From: Paragonimus westermani
Taxonomy: Eukaryota > Platyhelminthes > Trematoda > Plagiorchiida > Troglotrematidae
Direction: 5' to 3'
Length of the DNA: 64,000 nt
Assembly: GCA_008508345.1 (NCBI GenBank)
Contig: QNGE01000981.1
Span: forward strand, 30,839 to 94,838
Shown in pieces: positions 46,533 through 58,457 of this stretch. Positions within the stretch are counted from its first letter, which is position 1; the number at the start of each line of letters is the position of its first letter. Under the pieces are notes generated by a model. It ran no database searches. It was not told the origin of the DNA and saw only the letters and a program-made list of their open reading frames with translations. The translations under genes and the position numbers were made by a program.

Positions 46533-46770
46533 CAACCGAAGTTTTTTTTGACGCTCGGGACGACGCTAGCAGATTTGCAAATTACACACAGTCGCTATAA
46601 GCGATTTCTACACTTATACAGTAAGCTTTCCTTCACGTTTGCAAACCACTCAGCACTCGTGAGTACATGTACCTGCAAACAGACTCTGCAAGGTAACCGT
46701 TGTAGCAGCCGCAAAAGAGAAGGCTTCTTGTCACAAAACCGTCTGCACTAACTTGGTCAGCAATACACAG
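46533..46770 (+). pseudogene. Older gypsy remnant, right of the intact insertion
   Basis: Readable pieces such as LGTTLADLQ, MYLQTDSARQPL and, further on, LVTKPSALTW resemble the C-terminal end of gypsy integrase and continue the order of the remnant ending at 41535. The match is weak because of frame changes. Confidence 0.5.
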
Positions 46771-49078
46771 TTCCGACCGACCACCTCAAATCCTCATTCA
46801 CTGACTCACCATCAAATGTGACAATGCAAGCATCGATTAGTCAGTCTTCAGTGGCCTTGAACTCTTAGTTAGCCTATCTATGAGGAGCTCCATGTCCAAC
46901 ATGAGGACCGCCTCGCGAAGCGCGTCCGTTTCCTTGTGCGCTAAGTTGAGTAGTATATTTTTGGACCCTGCACAGATAATTCATTACATGTGCATCACGC
47001 ATGTCCCATAGAGCACCCGCACACAACTGTGAATATTGCCAGACGCGGCAGGGCATACGTTACAGTGGGTGTCCACCTTTTTCTCTAGCCTTCAAATGCT
47101 TCACCATTCCACATTCTCATGTAACTCGCAACGCACAACTACAGCAGACGCCTTACAGGTCAACATTGCTGTTGATGGCCTGGTCACGACCTGTGAGTTT
47201 TCCAGAGGACATTTTGCTACTGCTTTCAACATCAAAGCCGACCAACGTCTTTCATATGCCTCAAACAAAATGTCTGCTTTTGTATCCGTAATTCCAGCAA
47301 TGTTTCAGACATGTGGTCGCAGTTATTCGCTGCCGAGCCACCTTGCCATCCAGGTCCTGGTGGTCATATACAGCTGCTCTCAAACACGAGTTCGAATGAT
47401 TCTTCTATGTTACTCAACCTGAACACTGCTTCCCCGACACCAAGTTCCTTTCCTCCTGACGAGAAATCGGTCAAAATCAGGCCTTAGTGCAAAAGAAATG
47501 TGCAACGAGACACCAGCGAATACGTCCCCATTAGCCATACTTCAGTCGGTACCTGAATGCCCGAAAGGACAGCGAAGTGTCACACGGCTGAATTCTCACT
47601 ATCATACAACCTCACAAACCACTCCAAACATGGTTGTTTCAATATATGTTTGTACGTGGCATACCAAGTGAAACCCTAACCATTTCGTAAAATCATCTGC
47701 TTCAGGCGATGCGGTTATTATCACACCGTTGAATGTGCTTGACTTTATAATGCGCCCCAAAACTACACTTCGTTCTTTATAGCGCACCTTGGTGAAAACA
47801 AATTCTTCTTGCTCCCAGGAAGGTGACCTTCTATTTATTTGAGGCTGAGAATTCCAACAAACGTTTCATTAACAAACGACGTACTTACTTCCACCACACA
47901 TGTGGCTAACACCCGATCGTGGTAAGTGAACCCTAACTTGGGGGTGGCAGCCAGTGTTACCTTTACAAGTTTGTTGGCTGTTCAGCTGAAATTAATGGCC
48001 GCTGTGACTGTGATTTATTAAGTTTGCACGATTGAACGGCATATCGGTGTTTTGTTGTTTGCAGAGTAGGATAAACAATTACGTTTTGCAAATTAAAATG
48101 TAAACATTTGTAGTAACCAACGTCTTGAAACGTTGTGGATCGTAAGTTTAACATGGGAAAGTGTTCGAATTGACGGACGAAATGCATTTTTTGCCAAACA
48201 GATGTACCGGGGTGTATTGCCCTACTCGTATTCGTTCGCCATTAATCAGTTCCACTGGAGCTGGTACACTGTTCAGTATTACACAGTTGTCAGTCGGTTT
48301 GTCGCTCCATAATGTATCAACAGCTGAAACGCCAGCATTTTCATGGCAAAGTGACAGAGGATAAGTACCCAGCTGATATCCATTGCCGAAACTTCCTTGA
48401 GGAGATCACAGAAATGCCTTCCATATAAGGCGCCGAATTACTCAGCAGATTTGATGGCAATCCTCTCAACGAATTTTGAACCGTGTTGTGTCCGCAAAAG
48501 AAGTTCGGCCAGTGAGTTCGTTTATTGCGCAAACTTCCGTACAGGCCATGTCAAAAACTGAACCACAAACGCGTGCACTCATTTGCACGCCAGATATGCA
48601 CTCACACACATTGGATGGAAGTACGTTGTCGTTCGCCTTGGTGGAAGTTCTCACACAGCACGTATACACCGTTTCGATAGTCACATCTTGTCTATCGTGT
48701 TTGGGGCTAGTCCTCTTCTTTCTGATCATCGCCTGTGATAAATATACAGTTTGTGAGTAATATATCACTCACAAAACTGCGCATTATACTACACTATTGA
48801 ATCGTTCACTAACGATTCAAGTTCACACCGAGTTACGCGTAATCTGTTGATCCAGTAAATGCCTGTCAATATTCAACGACAGAGATAATCTATCCTCGGA
48901 ATGGTTACCGAGACGACGCTCGTAATGACTGGATTTAATACGGTACTAATTGAATCAATGTACAAGAAAATCGTCTCTCACCTCGACTGTGAAAATCCTC
49001 AGAAATCAAAGAAAGAAAGTGCCCGCACAACAAATTGACAACCAGGCACCGATCAACAATGGTGAACGATAAAACGGG
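46771..49078. other. Unassigned stretch with one TM-containing frame
   Basis: No recognised gene. The plus frame 48476-48760 (94 codons after an assumed internal start) ends in a hydrophobic segment VYTVSIVTSCLSCLGLVLFF followed by LIIACDKY, which looks like a transmembrane helix; no splice or homology support. Directly at its end is a hairpin (48747-48779). Other frames (47036-47422, 48161-48364) match nothing. Confidence 0.35.
48747..48779. repeat. Short inverted repeat
   Basis: CAGTTTGTGAGT, 8-base loop, then ACTCACAAAACTG: 12 pairs with one bulged A. It spans the TAA that ends the preceding frame. Confidence 0.7.
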
Positions 49079-49870
49079 TTGAGCTCACTCAAACGAATGA
49101 CCTTCCAAACTATATTTCCAGCAACGTCCCCTTATACGCAGGCGATCTAAAAATCTGGAATGCCACTGATCCCAGTGCACTACAAATTGATCTTGATGCA
49201 ATCAAGCGCTGGTCGGACGATTGGAGTCTCCCACTAAATGACAATAAATGTGCTCACATATCACTCGGTGGAGATTCTGGCAACACCTTCATGATTCATA
49301 GCGCATCTGGCACAGTGGATATCATGAGAATCGATCTGAAGAGAGATCTGGGCATCTGGTTGTCGTCCAGGCGCACTTTCCTCCGCATGGACAGGAAAGA
49401 TTTTCAAGCGCTTCACGAGATATATACAAGACCGCTCCTCGAATATGCCAATCAGGTCGTGTATACCGGCCTGAAGAGAGATAAATTAGCTGTTGAGCGT
49501 GTACAGCGCGCGGCTACCAAGATGGTCGCGGGCTTGAGTAATGCTACTTACGAGTCTCGACTTGAAATTCTTGACCTTTACCCACTTGAATTTTGAAGAC
49601 TTCGCGGTGATGTAATACTCACACACTTCTTTAGAGTAGGTCTTGTAGAACAGTACTTCACTATAGCGAATGATGACAGCCGGCGAGGCCATAATCGGAA
49701 GCCTTACAAACTTCGTCCTAGGACCTTTCTTAGGCAGCAGTTCTTTTCTTACAGGGTTATTAACTGTTGGAACAGCCTTCCTTCTGAGGTCGTCAGCAGC
49801 GCTTCTAGGGATCGTTTTAAAGCTTTGCTTGATTCTCAGTTATCTAAAGTTGCATTATGCGAATAGTCTT
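49079..49870 (+). mobile_element. CR1-like LINE, RT end and C-terminus, broken
   Basis: Starts VELTQTNDLPNYISSNVPLY, the approach to the RT active site, which here reads YAGD instead of YADD. Continues with LDAIKRWSDDWSLPLNDNKC, IYTRPLLEYANQVVYTG, VERVQRAATKMVAGL, LEILDLYPLEF (then a TGA at 49594) and NCWNSLPSEVVSSASRDRFK. The order and spacing fit the CR1/jockey group. 5' truncated, as usual for LINE copies. Confidence 0.88.
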
Positions 49871-50434
49871 TCTCTGTTCTTGGTATTCACTGTAATCCTC
49901 AAGAGCGGTGCTACAACCTGTTTTCAATGGTAGTCTTTCAGACCAACAGAAGCCCGCTGACACTGAGCAAGGAAAACCGACTGGATCCGGGAACCTTGGG
50001 CCGTTGCCTCGAACCCGTGTATCGATCGCTGAATCGCTGTTTTGGTGAGAGTAAAGTGACTGTTCATGCATCGAAAAACGACAGGGATCATAAGTTACTC
50101 GAGGAAAAATATGGAAGAAAAATGTCTAATTTCGGTATTAGGAAGTTTACAGGGCTCGGACTAAATAGGGGTAAGGGAAACGGTCAAAGTAGGTTGTGTA
50201 AGAACAAGGATGAGTAATGTATTTCACTTGATGGAAGATAACAGAACGTTGGACCACATTTCAACACCCAACAAACATCAGCATTTTCAAAATAACGCAA
50301 TAAACCTTGAAAAATCAACTCCGGGCCACGAAAACCGGCTGGTTTTCCAAACACAAGGTGGCAATATGAACAGCGGCAACGACCGGTTCGACGGGAGGGT
50401 CCACACTCACTGCTTTATCCGTAGTAACTTGGTG
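49871..50434. other. Unassigned stretch between CR1 and Pao remnants
   Basis: No recognised protein. It could contain the 3' UTR or LTR of the minus-strand Pao remnant, but no repeat partner is visible in the window. Confidence 0.35.
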
Positions 50435-51660
50435 TTACTCTGCAGACGCTTCTAGAACCCGAAGTGATCTGGTGTCCCGTCTTACAGTGCAATCTGAATC
50501 TCTTGCCGACACCTGGCGTACATGTCTTTCGTCACCACAGAATACCTCGGTGGTTATACCGTAGGGCCAAACACCTCTGGAGGCTCTTTTGTGAAGAACT
50601 ACGTCGCCTACTTGACGATCACACGAAGCTTTCGACCACTTGGGTGTACCATGCGGCTGGGGTGGGTATTCACTCCGCCATCGTTTCCAAAACACACTAG
50701 GTAAGTGCTGTGCTTGTATCCAGCCCTTGGTGTAACGTTCGCACAATGTAAATTCACTTGTACTTAGGCTTATATTTGAGCGCAACAACAGCACATCACC
50801 AGGACGAAGTACCTGGGGACTATCTGGTTCATCATAAACAGGCACGAGTGGCTTATCGTTCAAGATTCGTTCAACTTCCACCATATAGGTGGTAAGTGAC
50901 TCTTCATTCATTACCTGCTGTTGCGTTACCAATGACAGAACTCGTCTCACTGTTAGGATCATTCTCTCCCAGGCCCCGCCCCGATGATTTGCACCCGGAG
51001 GATCAAAATACCAATCACTTCCTTGATTCGATAGCCTACCTGTCAACACACGCTAGTCCAGTTGTCGCAGCCTTCGATTTAGCTCCAAGTCTGCTCCAAC
51101 AAAGTTGGAACGGTTGTCACTGTAAATAGCGTCCGGCTTGCCCCGCCCTCCAAAAAGTCGCTACAGAGCCACGCGAGAAGAATCCATAAACGTGGAATGA
51201 GCCACTTCGACGTAAATTGCCTGAGTCCGTAAACAGGTAAGTGTGCAGCCATACTGTGTGAGCTCGCTTCCTCCTATAGGCACTCTGAATAAGCCAAAAT
51301 AATCCACTCCACAATACCTGGATGAGTCACCGTATGTCAACGCTCCCGTCGACGCTCCCATCGACAGAATTGGCGCCATTGTTCGAGTGCACTGCTCAGC
51401 ATTAACCCCTTTACAGTGACAGCACTCACATGACAGTCGTTCATCGGCCACCGTACCTTTCAGAATCCAAAACCGCCTTCTGATGCTGGCAAATACATGG
51501 AATGCACTCATATGCCTTTCGGACTCGTGATAGTGACGTATCAAAGGACTTGTGACAGCACTTTGACTAGGAATGATCATCAGCTTCACACCGTCTCCAT
51601 TGTCTGGTCGGATTCTACCGCCAAGATGCAGTGCTCCATCTATCAACGCTAGCAGCAATC
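50435..51660 (-). pseudogene. BEL/Pao integrase, frameshifted
   Basis: Minus-strand frame 51658-51161: LHLGGRIRPD, zinc-finger region HYHESERHMSAFHVFASIRR...CECCHC, then core Asp in CGVDYFGLFRV. A frame change at about 51160 leads to DAIYSDNRSNFVGAD (second Asp), a stop, and the frame 51049-50435 with FDPPGANHRGGAWERMI (Glu), LNDKPLVPVYDEPDSPQVL and WKRWRSEYPPQ, typical of Pao C-terminal integrase. Two defects only, so the decay is moderate. Confidence 0.9.
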
Positions 51661-51661
51661 T

Positions 51662-52640
51662 TTAAAGTCCACCCACCTTATGAGGATTTACGATGGACGA
51701 TCTCAGGACCCTGGGTTCCTTGGAGAACTCGCGCTTTTGCACGAGCTTTACTAGTTTGTGACAAAAGGCATTGATTTCGCACGTAGGAAGGGTTCCTACT
51801 CTGATTGACGCGCTTTCTCCAGCGGATATCACAACGGACACAAAGTTAACGTAACTTGATAACCAAGCGATGGCTCGTAGTAGCTTAGTCCAACTAGAGT
51901 ACCTCAGTATTAGCTGGTCTAGTATACAATCAAAGTCCGATGTCGTGGTAATCGCATGAGTGCGCCTAATCTTGAGGTCTCCCTCCAACAAACACGACAG
52001 GATTGGCAATTTCGGCCACTGTTCTTCTGGGTCCAACAAAAAGCTCGGACCCCGTAGCCAGAGGTTCATCTTCTTGGTCAAGGCCTGTGACACTCCCCTA
52101 GACGTCACGTCGGCCGAAATTAATTCTGAAGGCACATGCCCCACTGTGAGACAGGAGTAAGGTCCTGGATGAGTCCTACACGAATGGCAACGAAAGTTGA
52201 AAAACGCGATGAAGTGTTCTGTAAGTATTGCAACATTATTTTAAAATCTTCCCACAATACAACGTTACGTGCTTGAGTATATAACTCACATATAAGGATG
52301 TACATCGGCTTAGACGATAGAACGGTTGCCTTTATCTCCTTATTGTTGTGCAATACCCATCTACCTTGTCTCCACGGCAAACCTATCGCAAAGTGACCAT
52401 GCCTGGGTATTGCACTACTATCAGTCATATTCAATGCTCGCTTGTCCTCCACAGAAGGCTCTTTGTACTCCGAAGTGCATCCGTCAGTGTAATCCAAATC
52501 ATACATCCTTCGGATCGGATCATCCAACGATACCGGACGTACTCCAATGAGGTTTACACAGTGTTTCTTCCGGGCTTCGGTGCGACATGGACCTCGGAGG
52601 CTCCAGCCGAAAACGGTCTTACTCGCATAAGGCTCCATAG
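51662..52640 (-). pseudogene. BEL/Pao pol remnant with internal deletion of RT
   Basis: The minus frame from 52638 begins EPYASKTVFGWSLRGPC, the end of the Pao protease/linker region, then VNLIGVRPVSLDD, MTDSSAIPRHGHFAIGLPWR, text that should be followed by the reverse transcriptase. Instead it jumps to VVLWEDFKIMLQYLQNTSSR and FSTFVAIRVGLI, the end of RNase H, then SELISADVTSRGVSQ and LWLRGPSFLLDPEEQWP (52144-51662). The RT and most of RNase H are absent, probably deleted together. Confidence 0.87.
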
Positions 52641-52659
52641 CATTTGCCTCTCTGACTTG

Positions 52660-53425
52660 ATTCAGGTGGCATTTTTGATTTCTACATGCCTTTTTATTAT
52701 GACCAGACTTACCGCATAAATGGCATACAGCATTACGAACTCGACAAGATGATCGTAAGTATAACTCACCGCACTGGAATCACGTTAAATTTCATTGGGC
52801 CGGATTAGATGAGGGGCGCAGGAGAAGGCGTGTTTGCTGGTTAACTTCGGGTGGCAGCATACGCTTTGATTTTCTGAAATAATATCACGTTCAAACCAGC
52901 TGTAGTGGCATTTACGTCATCATTCTGCTCGCAGATGTCTCGGGCCTCTTGGAAATTCATATCTTCTTCGACCGGCATTCTACACTGACGATCAGTGTCA
53001 TTGATGCCAGTAATCAATCTATCACGTAGATGCTCTTTCAGCTTCTCACCAAAGTTGCAACGAGCAACTTGATTTTGAAATTGTAGAGTGAACTCACAGA
53101 AGCTCGTGCTTGTTGAACGCACTGATGAATTGAACTCTGCCCGTACTGTGGCCTGGAAATTGACCGGAAGCACATGCTTTAACAGCAGTTTCTTTAGTTC
53201 GTCGAACGGCAACGAGGCTGAGGCATTTAGATAAGCCAGATTATTCAATAACGAATACAATTCATGACCACCAGCGGTAACAAAGAAAGTTGGCTGGTTT
53301 TTCTTCTTCACTTCACGACGAATGCTGCACCACCGTTCAAACCGTTTGACACACTCCTCGACTTCACTCGCACCAGCATTAGGATTTAATTGCACACTTG
53401 CAGGTCGTTCCACTCCACGACGCCA
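52660..53425 (-). pseudogene. Gypsy-type gag with zinc knuckle, joined to Pao pol
   Basis: The minus frame 53413-52841 reads VKRFERWCSIRREVKK, FVTAGGHELYSLLNNLAY, FDELKKLLLKHVLPVNFQAT, FCEFTLQFQNQVARCNFGEK and LRDRLITGIN, a gypsy (K02A2.6-like) capsid. After a break, 52735-52660 encodes a knuckle CHLCGKSGHNKKAC (CX2CX4HX4C) and then runs in frame into the Pao protease-linker text. The 5' end at 53430 has a TGTGATA/TATCACA edge and a TGGCGTCGTGGAGTGG primer-site-like sequence. Confidence 0.8.
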
Positions 53426-55724
53426 ATTTGTGATACTCGGAATTGGGGACTTCGAATAGCCCTAGAAATTGTACTTGAAGCCTCCCACGCAAGCAATAAG
53501 GAGAAGACCTGACGCTGGTAGCAGTAAGCAGTTGTTTTTCATGAGTTGGGACGTCGAATTTATCGATGTACGACAGTATAACATAGATCACAGTCTGTCA
53601 TTGACTGATCATATTACCACATGCAAAGTCATAAACTGTATGGTGATTGGTGGAATACGGAACAAACAAATTGGCAAATAACGGAAGGCACAACACTGCG
53701 ACCGTCCGTTCAATCCTGATGTTGTATCTTTAACACGATATTTGGATCGGCGGTTTGTCGGATCTCCCGTTGTGTCGGAGTTTGGATGAGCGGTGAATGG
53801 AGTAGATTTCCGCCACATCATGTCTACCATTTCGGCAGTCGAAATGCGAAAATTGGAAGGTGCCTCCGCGAGAGTGCTTCTGTAGGTGTACACCAAGGCA
53901 TTCGCGGCTTCTGCTCTTGGGCCCGTAAGTTCTGTAGGAATCAAGATATGATATCACAACGTTCACTTTCCGATTCAAAGAAGCATATGGAAACTGTTTC
54001 TTTGGGCCACTAGAGGATCATCACGTTAACCCTTGGCGATGGTACAAGCGGTTCCATGGGAAGAACGGGGAGATTAATGTTCCGATTTACGCACCAGAAG
54101 AGCGGTCATTTCCCTACTGGGATTTTTGGTTACATAACCACATATATAGTTTTTGAAACAGACTTTGCTGATTAGCTGTAAAACTGTCACCGTGTTTTGT
54201 TGCTGTATCCATTTACCGATGGCGCAAGCCTCTCAGCAACCCTCAGTGTACAACACGCGGGCCGAATAATAGAGAGTAGGTAGGTCCAAAGATTGAGCCA
54301 CCAAGCAGAAACACACTGTACTCACGTCCATTTGGCGATGGTTTCCGGGGTTACTGGCGGTTGAACCATTCAGGTTAGTGCTGCGGGTGAGGTTGAACGA
54401 GATCACAGAAGGATCGCTGGGCCCGAAGGACGGAACAGCATTCAGACAGTTTCACCCGGTTGCCTCTGAAGAGAGGCCGTGGTAAACAGCTTCGTCCTTG
54501 TTAGAGCCAGTGACAGTGACCATCCGGCCAGCGGGTGAAATCTAATACTTGCTGGGCTAAGCTCAAAAGTCTTCTTTGGGCAGAAGAAGGTGCTGTCTTG
54601 GAACCTTCAGAACTCATTAACTGTGATGTAGGAAATGTTATTTATGGGTGATAACGTCCACGCACTAAAGGAAGTAAGGATAATCGACAGCGGTTACAAG
54701 TTCTGAGCCTGCCGATATGATTCCCCCTCTGGTATAACCGCTGGGCTGGGCGCTCTACAGTATTCGAGCCCATGTGGGATCACCAGTAGATAAGTCACTT
54801 GTACAACGGACCGCTTCAGGTAGATGAGGAAGTTTCAAATGCCGTGAGGAACTGCACGAAGCTTACACAGTCTGCGTTTGCAGAAACGGTTATGCAACGC
54901 TAAAAATCAGCGCTCAACCCTCGTTCGTAAACATGGGCGGCGCAACCAACCTTAAGTGAGCCAGCGAGTGTCGTCCCAACTTTTGGGCGCTAGTCTAGTA
55001 TTCTCCCTCTGAACGTCTATTACCACAGGCATCCTTCTGCAACAGATGACGTGGATTCCTCCGTGGCTAGTCAGGCACGGCGAACTTCCTGTTAAATATG
55101 GACCAGTGAATCAGATTTTTGATGGTAACGAGGGAATTGACTCCACGTTTCTGATAGTACAGAGGCTTCTGCTCACGCGATCATCCCCTCCCACTCAACA
55201 ACCCAGAATATTGTGGTTTCATGGGTGGTCTTCGCCACTGGCTTGCGTCCTACCTCGAAGGGCATTCCTGTAGTTTGTTGGCGACCTCCTCCTCATCTTC
55301 CGTCAAATCTGGCTCCCTGTGATTCTGTGGGGCTTCATCCCAGAACCACTGCACCTTCACTTCAACGTTGTTGTCGGCTGATACTGCAATTTGGCGTGAT
55401 GTCCGTAACAGCACAAAAACCGGCTGCCGTCTTTTACCGATAGTTCTGAACAAGTCTCATCAGGTTCATTAATGACGAATGCAAAATTATGCCTATCAGG
55501 CATTGTTATACTTTCACTTAATCACCCGAGAGAGTGCCGCTACCAGTTACGAAGAGGAGAAGAATTCGGTACTGCTGTGTTGCACGCCTCGCAAATATTG
55601 AGGAAAACCCGGGGCAGATGCCAGAAACCAACGAGCGCACTAGCTTTTCGAAGGAGCCTGTTGAGAAATTGAGGTGGTCATGTTTCAAAAACCTGTAGAA
55701 CGTGTTCCTCTGCCCCCATATCTA
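53426..55724. other. Unassigned stretch; probable LTR of the gag element at its left edge
   Basis: The first few hundred bases above 53430 may be the LTR belonging to the minus-strand gag, since a primer-site-like sequence abuts them, but no second copy is in the window. The rest has no recognised gene. Frames 55046-55273 and 55213-55443 match nothing. Confidence 0.35.
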
Positions 55725-56235
55725 ACAAAGAATTCCAGCTTGGATCCCTTATTCACAAAAGCACTGGCTTATCATAGAAAATGTTCAGAGGCTTGCAGCA
55801 AAAGCGGTCCGTGTGTTGAGCGCAAAACTCTATTCCGAGCGGCCTAAAGCAATAGATCTCCTCTCCGTTGAATGCCGTGGAGAGAGACCATATAGCATTG
55901 GCATTCATGTTTCTCAAGACCCCAAAGCATCTTCAAACATCTCTATGCATTCCTCGCGGATATCAGCTCACTTTGGAGTGGCTCATTGAAACCGAACAGC
56001 CAGTGCGGCAGACTTGAGCTTGCACACGACTTCTCGGTACAGGTCTGTGGAGCCTGAAAATTTCCGATCCTGTCATAACAGCTACGATACTCACTGTATC
56101 CAGAATTTGTCCAGACTACAGCTCCAGGTTTAAATTCGAGTCCTATCAGCTTTATTGCGCATAGTCGCGTGCGCATGTCTTTCTATTGAATGGCTCATAG
56201 CCGTAGCAGTCATAATAAATAAAATCCTTGACAGC
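55725..56235 (+). mobile_element. CR1-like LINE 3' end, broken
   Basis: Near 55770-55850 reads ENVQRLAAKAVRVLSAKLYS and ERPKAIDLLSVECR, the segment after the RT domain in CR1-like proteins (compare VERVQRAATKMVAGL in the copy at 49079). Later pieces FMFLKTPKH and, in another frame, GRLELAHDFSVQVCGA and LRYSLYPEFVQT follow. It ends with AATAAATAAAA at about 56215-56225, a likely LINE tail. Confidence 0.7.
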
Positions 56236-58347
56236 CACATTTCATTATGCTTTGTTAAGTAATTTGGTGTTGACTTGCTTTTGTCTCAGTCAAGCTAGTA
56301 ATTTATAATGTCCCTCCCGGAAAAATAGCCATGGCCCGCTCCGTGCTCAAAAACATTGGTATGATTTCTCTGTACCTTCTACTTTCCAGGGTTGATATCA
56401 CGTCGCAGAGGTTAACATGCTAAGTCTTCGTTTTCAGCGGAGTCTGGCTTTCGGTACTGAGAAATGACTTGGTACTATTCTGGTAATCTGCTGCAAAAGT
56501 GATGGTTCAAAATGCACAGATTCTGAAACCAACGATCCACGTGATTACGAGCAACTACAGCAGTCACGTATCGTCGGAGCGATGAAGCGCAAATGAATCC
56601 ATGGTACACGTAAAAAAGTTTCAGCGGTAGGGGAAGCGGTGAAAAGCCATGCGAGGAAAAGTTTACATAGGTAATCGACATCAACATTTGGTGCTACGTC
56701 GAGATTAACGTTCGTAGGGAGAATTGTTTGTCGCAGGCCTGATGCAAATGGTCATGTGGGTCCTTGCAAGGAAGGAGCGCGCTCTCTACGAATGTCGGAG
56801 GAGGACAGATCAACGAAATAGGGATAAATAAGTCAGGGAACGTGGCCACCGGCGGTGGGCCCTAAGCAATTGATAGTGAGAGAAAGGGTGAAAGCAAATA
56901 AAGTGAGATCAAAAACGGATGGCGCAGAGTATTCCATGGACATCATGGATATAAACCAAGTTTTAATGAGGTATCGATTTTACTCAAACCGGGAACTGTA
57001 TTCCTAACGGTGACAATAGGGACACCAAATTTCTAGCAGAAATCTCAGCACAACCCAACCGATCACAAGAGGATCAACAAACACAGTACACACAGTTTAA
57101 CCTGCAATAAAGATATAGATATAAAGGAGGACAGAGAAAGGAGAATTGCGAAATTCCAGTTGGAAAATAGTATCAGTTACCGCTAGATGCCCTCTTCAGC
57201 TCTCGTCCTCATACTAAGATTCAATATTGGGGTCGTTAACTTCGGTCGATGTGGATGATGCACCCCTGATAAGTGCAATTGCACGAAGTGTTCACCGGAT
57301 GTGTGAACGATTGGGTCTGAATTTTCACACTTACTAGCCTTCTGTAATTAAATACTATGGAAAGAGGAAGCTAACGCGGGAAGAAAACTTCGAACCAAGC
57401 TTATCGCCTCGCCTATAGTGGGCCATTTATGACGTCGTGCAGATGAACAGTAGGAAGCGAGCGAAGCGACGATCTGAGTTGAGCTGAGGCTTATAAACAG
57501 CTAATGTTAGCCGTAAATGTGGTAGTGAACAAAATCGAACAGGTTCAATCGTTCAAACCTCATGGTTTTTGATAGCCGCTGCATCCTCAGTGCTTGTTCT
57601 GAGCCCCCTGTCTGAACCTCTCTAAGGTTCCTGGGGTGTGTAGTGTGGAAAGGTTTACACAGTCACTTACGAACGGGGTTGCACTAGATTACAAAACAGA
57701 CAAATAATGATGCTTGATGGGGACCGGTCACTCTTCTTTCGATTGGTCATATTGCATCGTTGTCTCTCTGCTCCACTATCGCAGCGCAGAATCGAACTCA
57801 TGTCATTCGGCTCTTAATTATCTCTATTGTGTTTTCGCAAAACAGAGAGGATGGCCACGGCGCTCACTACGTTCTCTTGATATTCAGGTGAGCGTGAGCT
57901 ATGCCTTTGCCTTTTCTAGATGGCGGCGGAATTTCTCAGCAGCATTCATGGAGTATATTGAGGCCAGGCTGAAACCAAACTCGAGCCGACACTCCCTGAT
58001 CGTCTTTGTCCGTGCTTAGATTCGCCGGGTACAGGAAGTTTGAGCGGGGTGTTAGATCAGCTACAATTTTGGTTGCGAGAATGTGCTATTATTCATTGGG
58101 CCAACAGTTTGACATGCATCGCTTTTGACGGAGAAGTTTGTTTAGTCGAGTTATAACGTGTCTTCACCCGACAGTGTTGACAGACAAGGTGCACCTCAGG
58201 TTGCCATTGTGCGCCCGTTACGGCCGCAGAGGACTCGGAATGATATCTATCACGGCAAGATATTCGCACCAAATTTAGTACGAATGAAGTTGAACAATTT
58301 GGGCGTCGTGTCTAGCATGTTATTGATAAACAGATTGAGAACAATAC
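56236..58347. other. Unassigned stretch
   Basis: No recognised gene. The longest plus frame is 57714-58019 (101 codons), with no match known to me. 58158-58400 (80 codons) overlaps the left arm of the fold-back element. Confidence 0.4.
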
Positions 58348-58457
58348 AACGTTACGAGCAAGTTGTAATACTCTACGAAGTTCGATTACAACACTCCTGA
58401 AGAAGACCACCCGAGATGGTTGAAACGTAGAGTATTACAACCTGCTCGTAACGTTGT
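58348..58457. repeat. Fold-back element with Penelope/hammerhead-like loop
   Basis: Two 31-base arms, 58348-58378 and 58427-58457, are inverted with one mismatch. The 48-base loop contains CTGAAGA (58398-58404), a small stem GACCA/TGGTT, and GAAA (58423-58426), the order of a hammerhead core (CUGANGA, stem II, GAAA). ACTCCTGAAGAAG...GAAACG also resembles terminal sequences of Penelope-like elements. The expected U-H cleavage site beside the left arm is absent (AAG instead), so self-cleavage in this form is doubtful. Confidence 0.6.

Noticed and set aside
41532..46536. Clear target-site duplication for the intact gypsy element
   Set aside because: The flanks are CAGC and CAAC, one mismatch in four bases; not enough to call with confidence.
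58379..58426. Functional hammerhead ribozyme
   Set aside because: The cleavage-site U-H next to stem III is missing and stem II has an extra A; kept only as a hammerhead-like observation.
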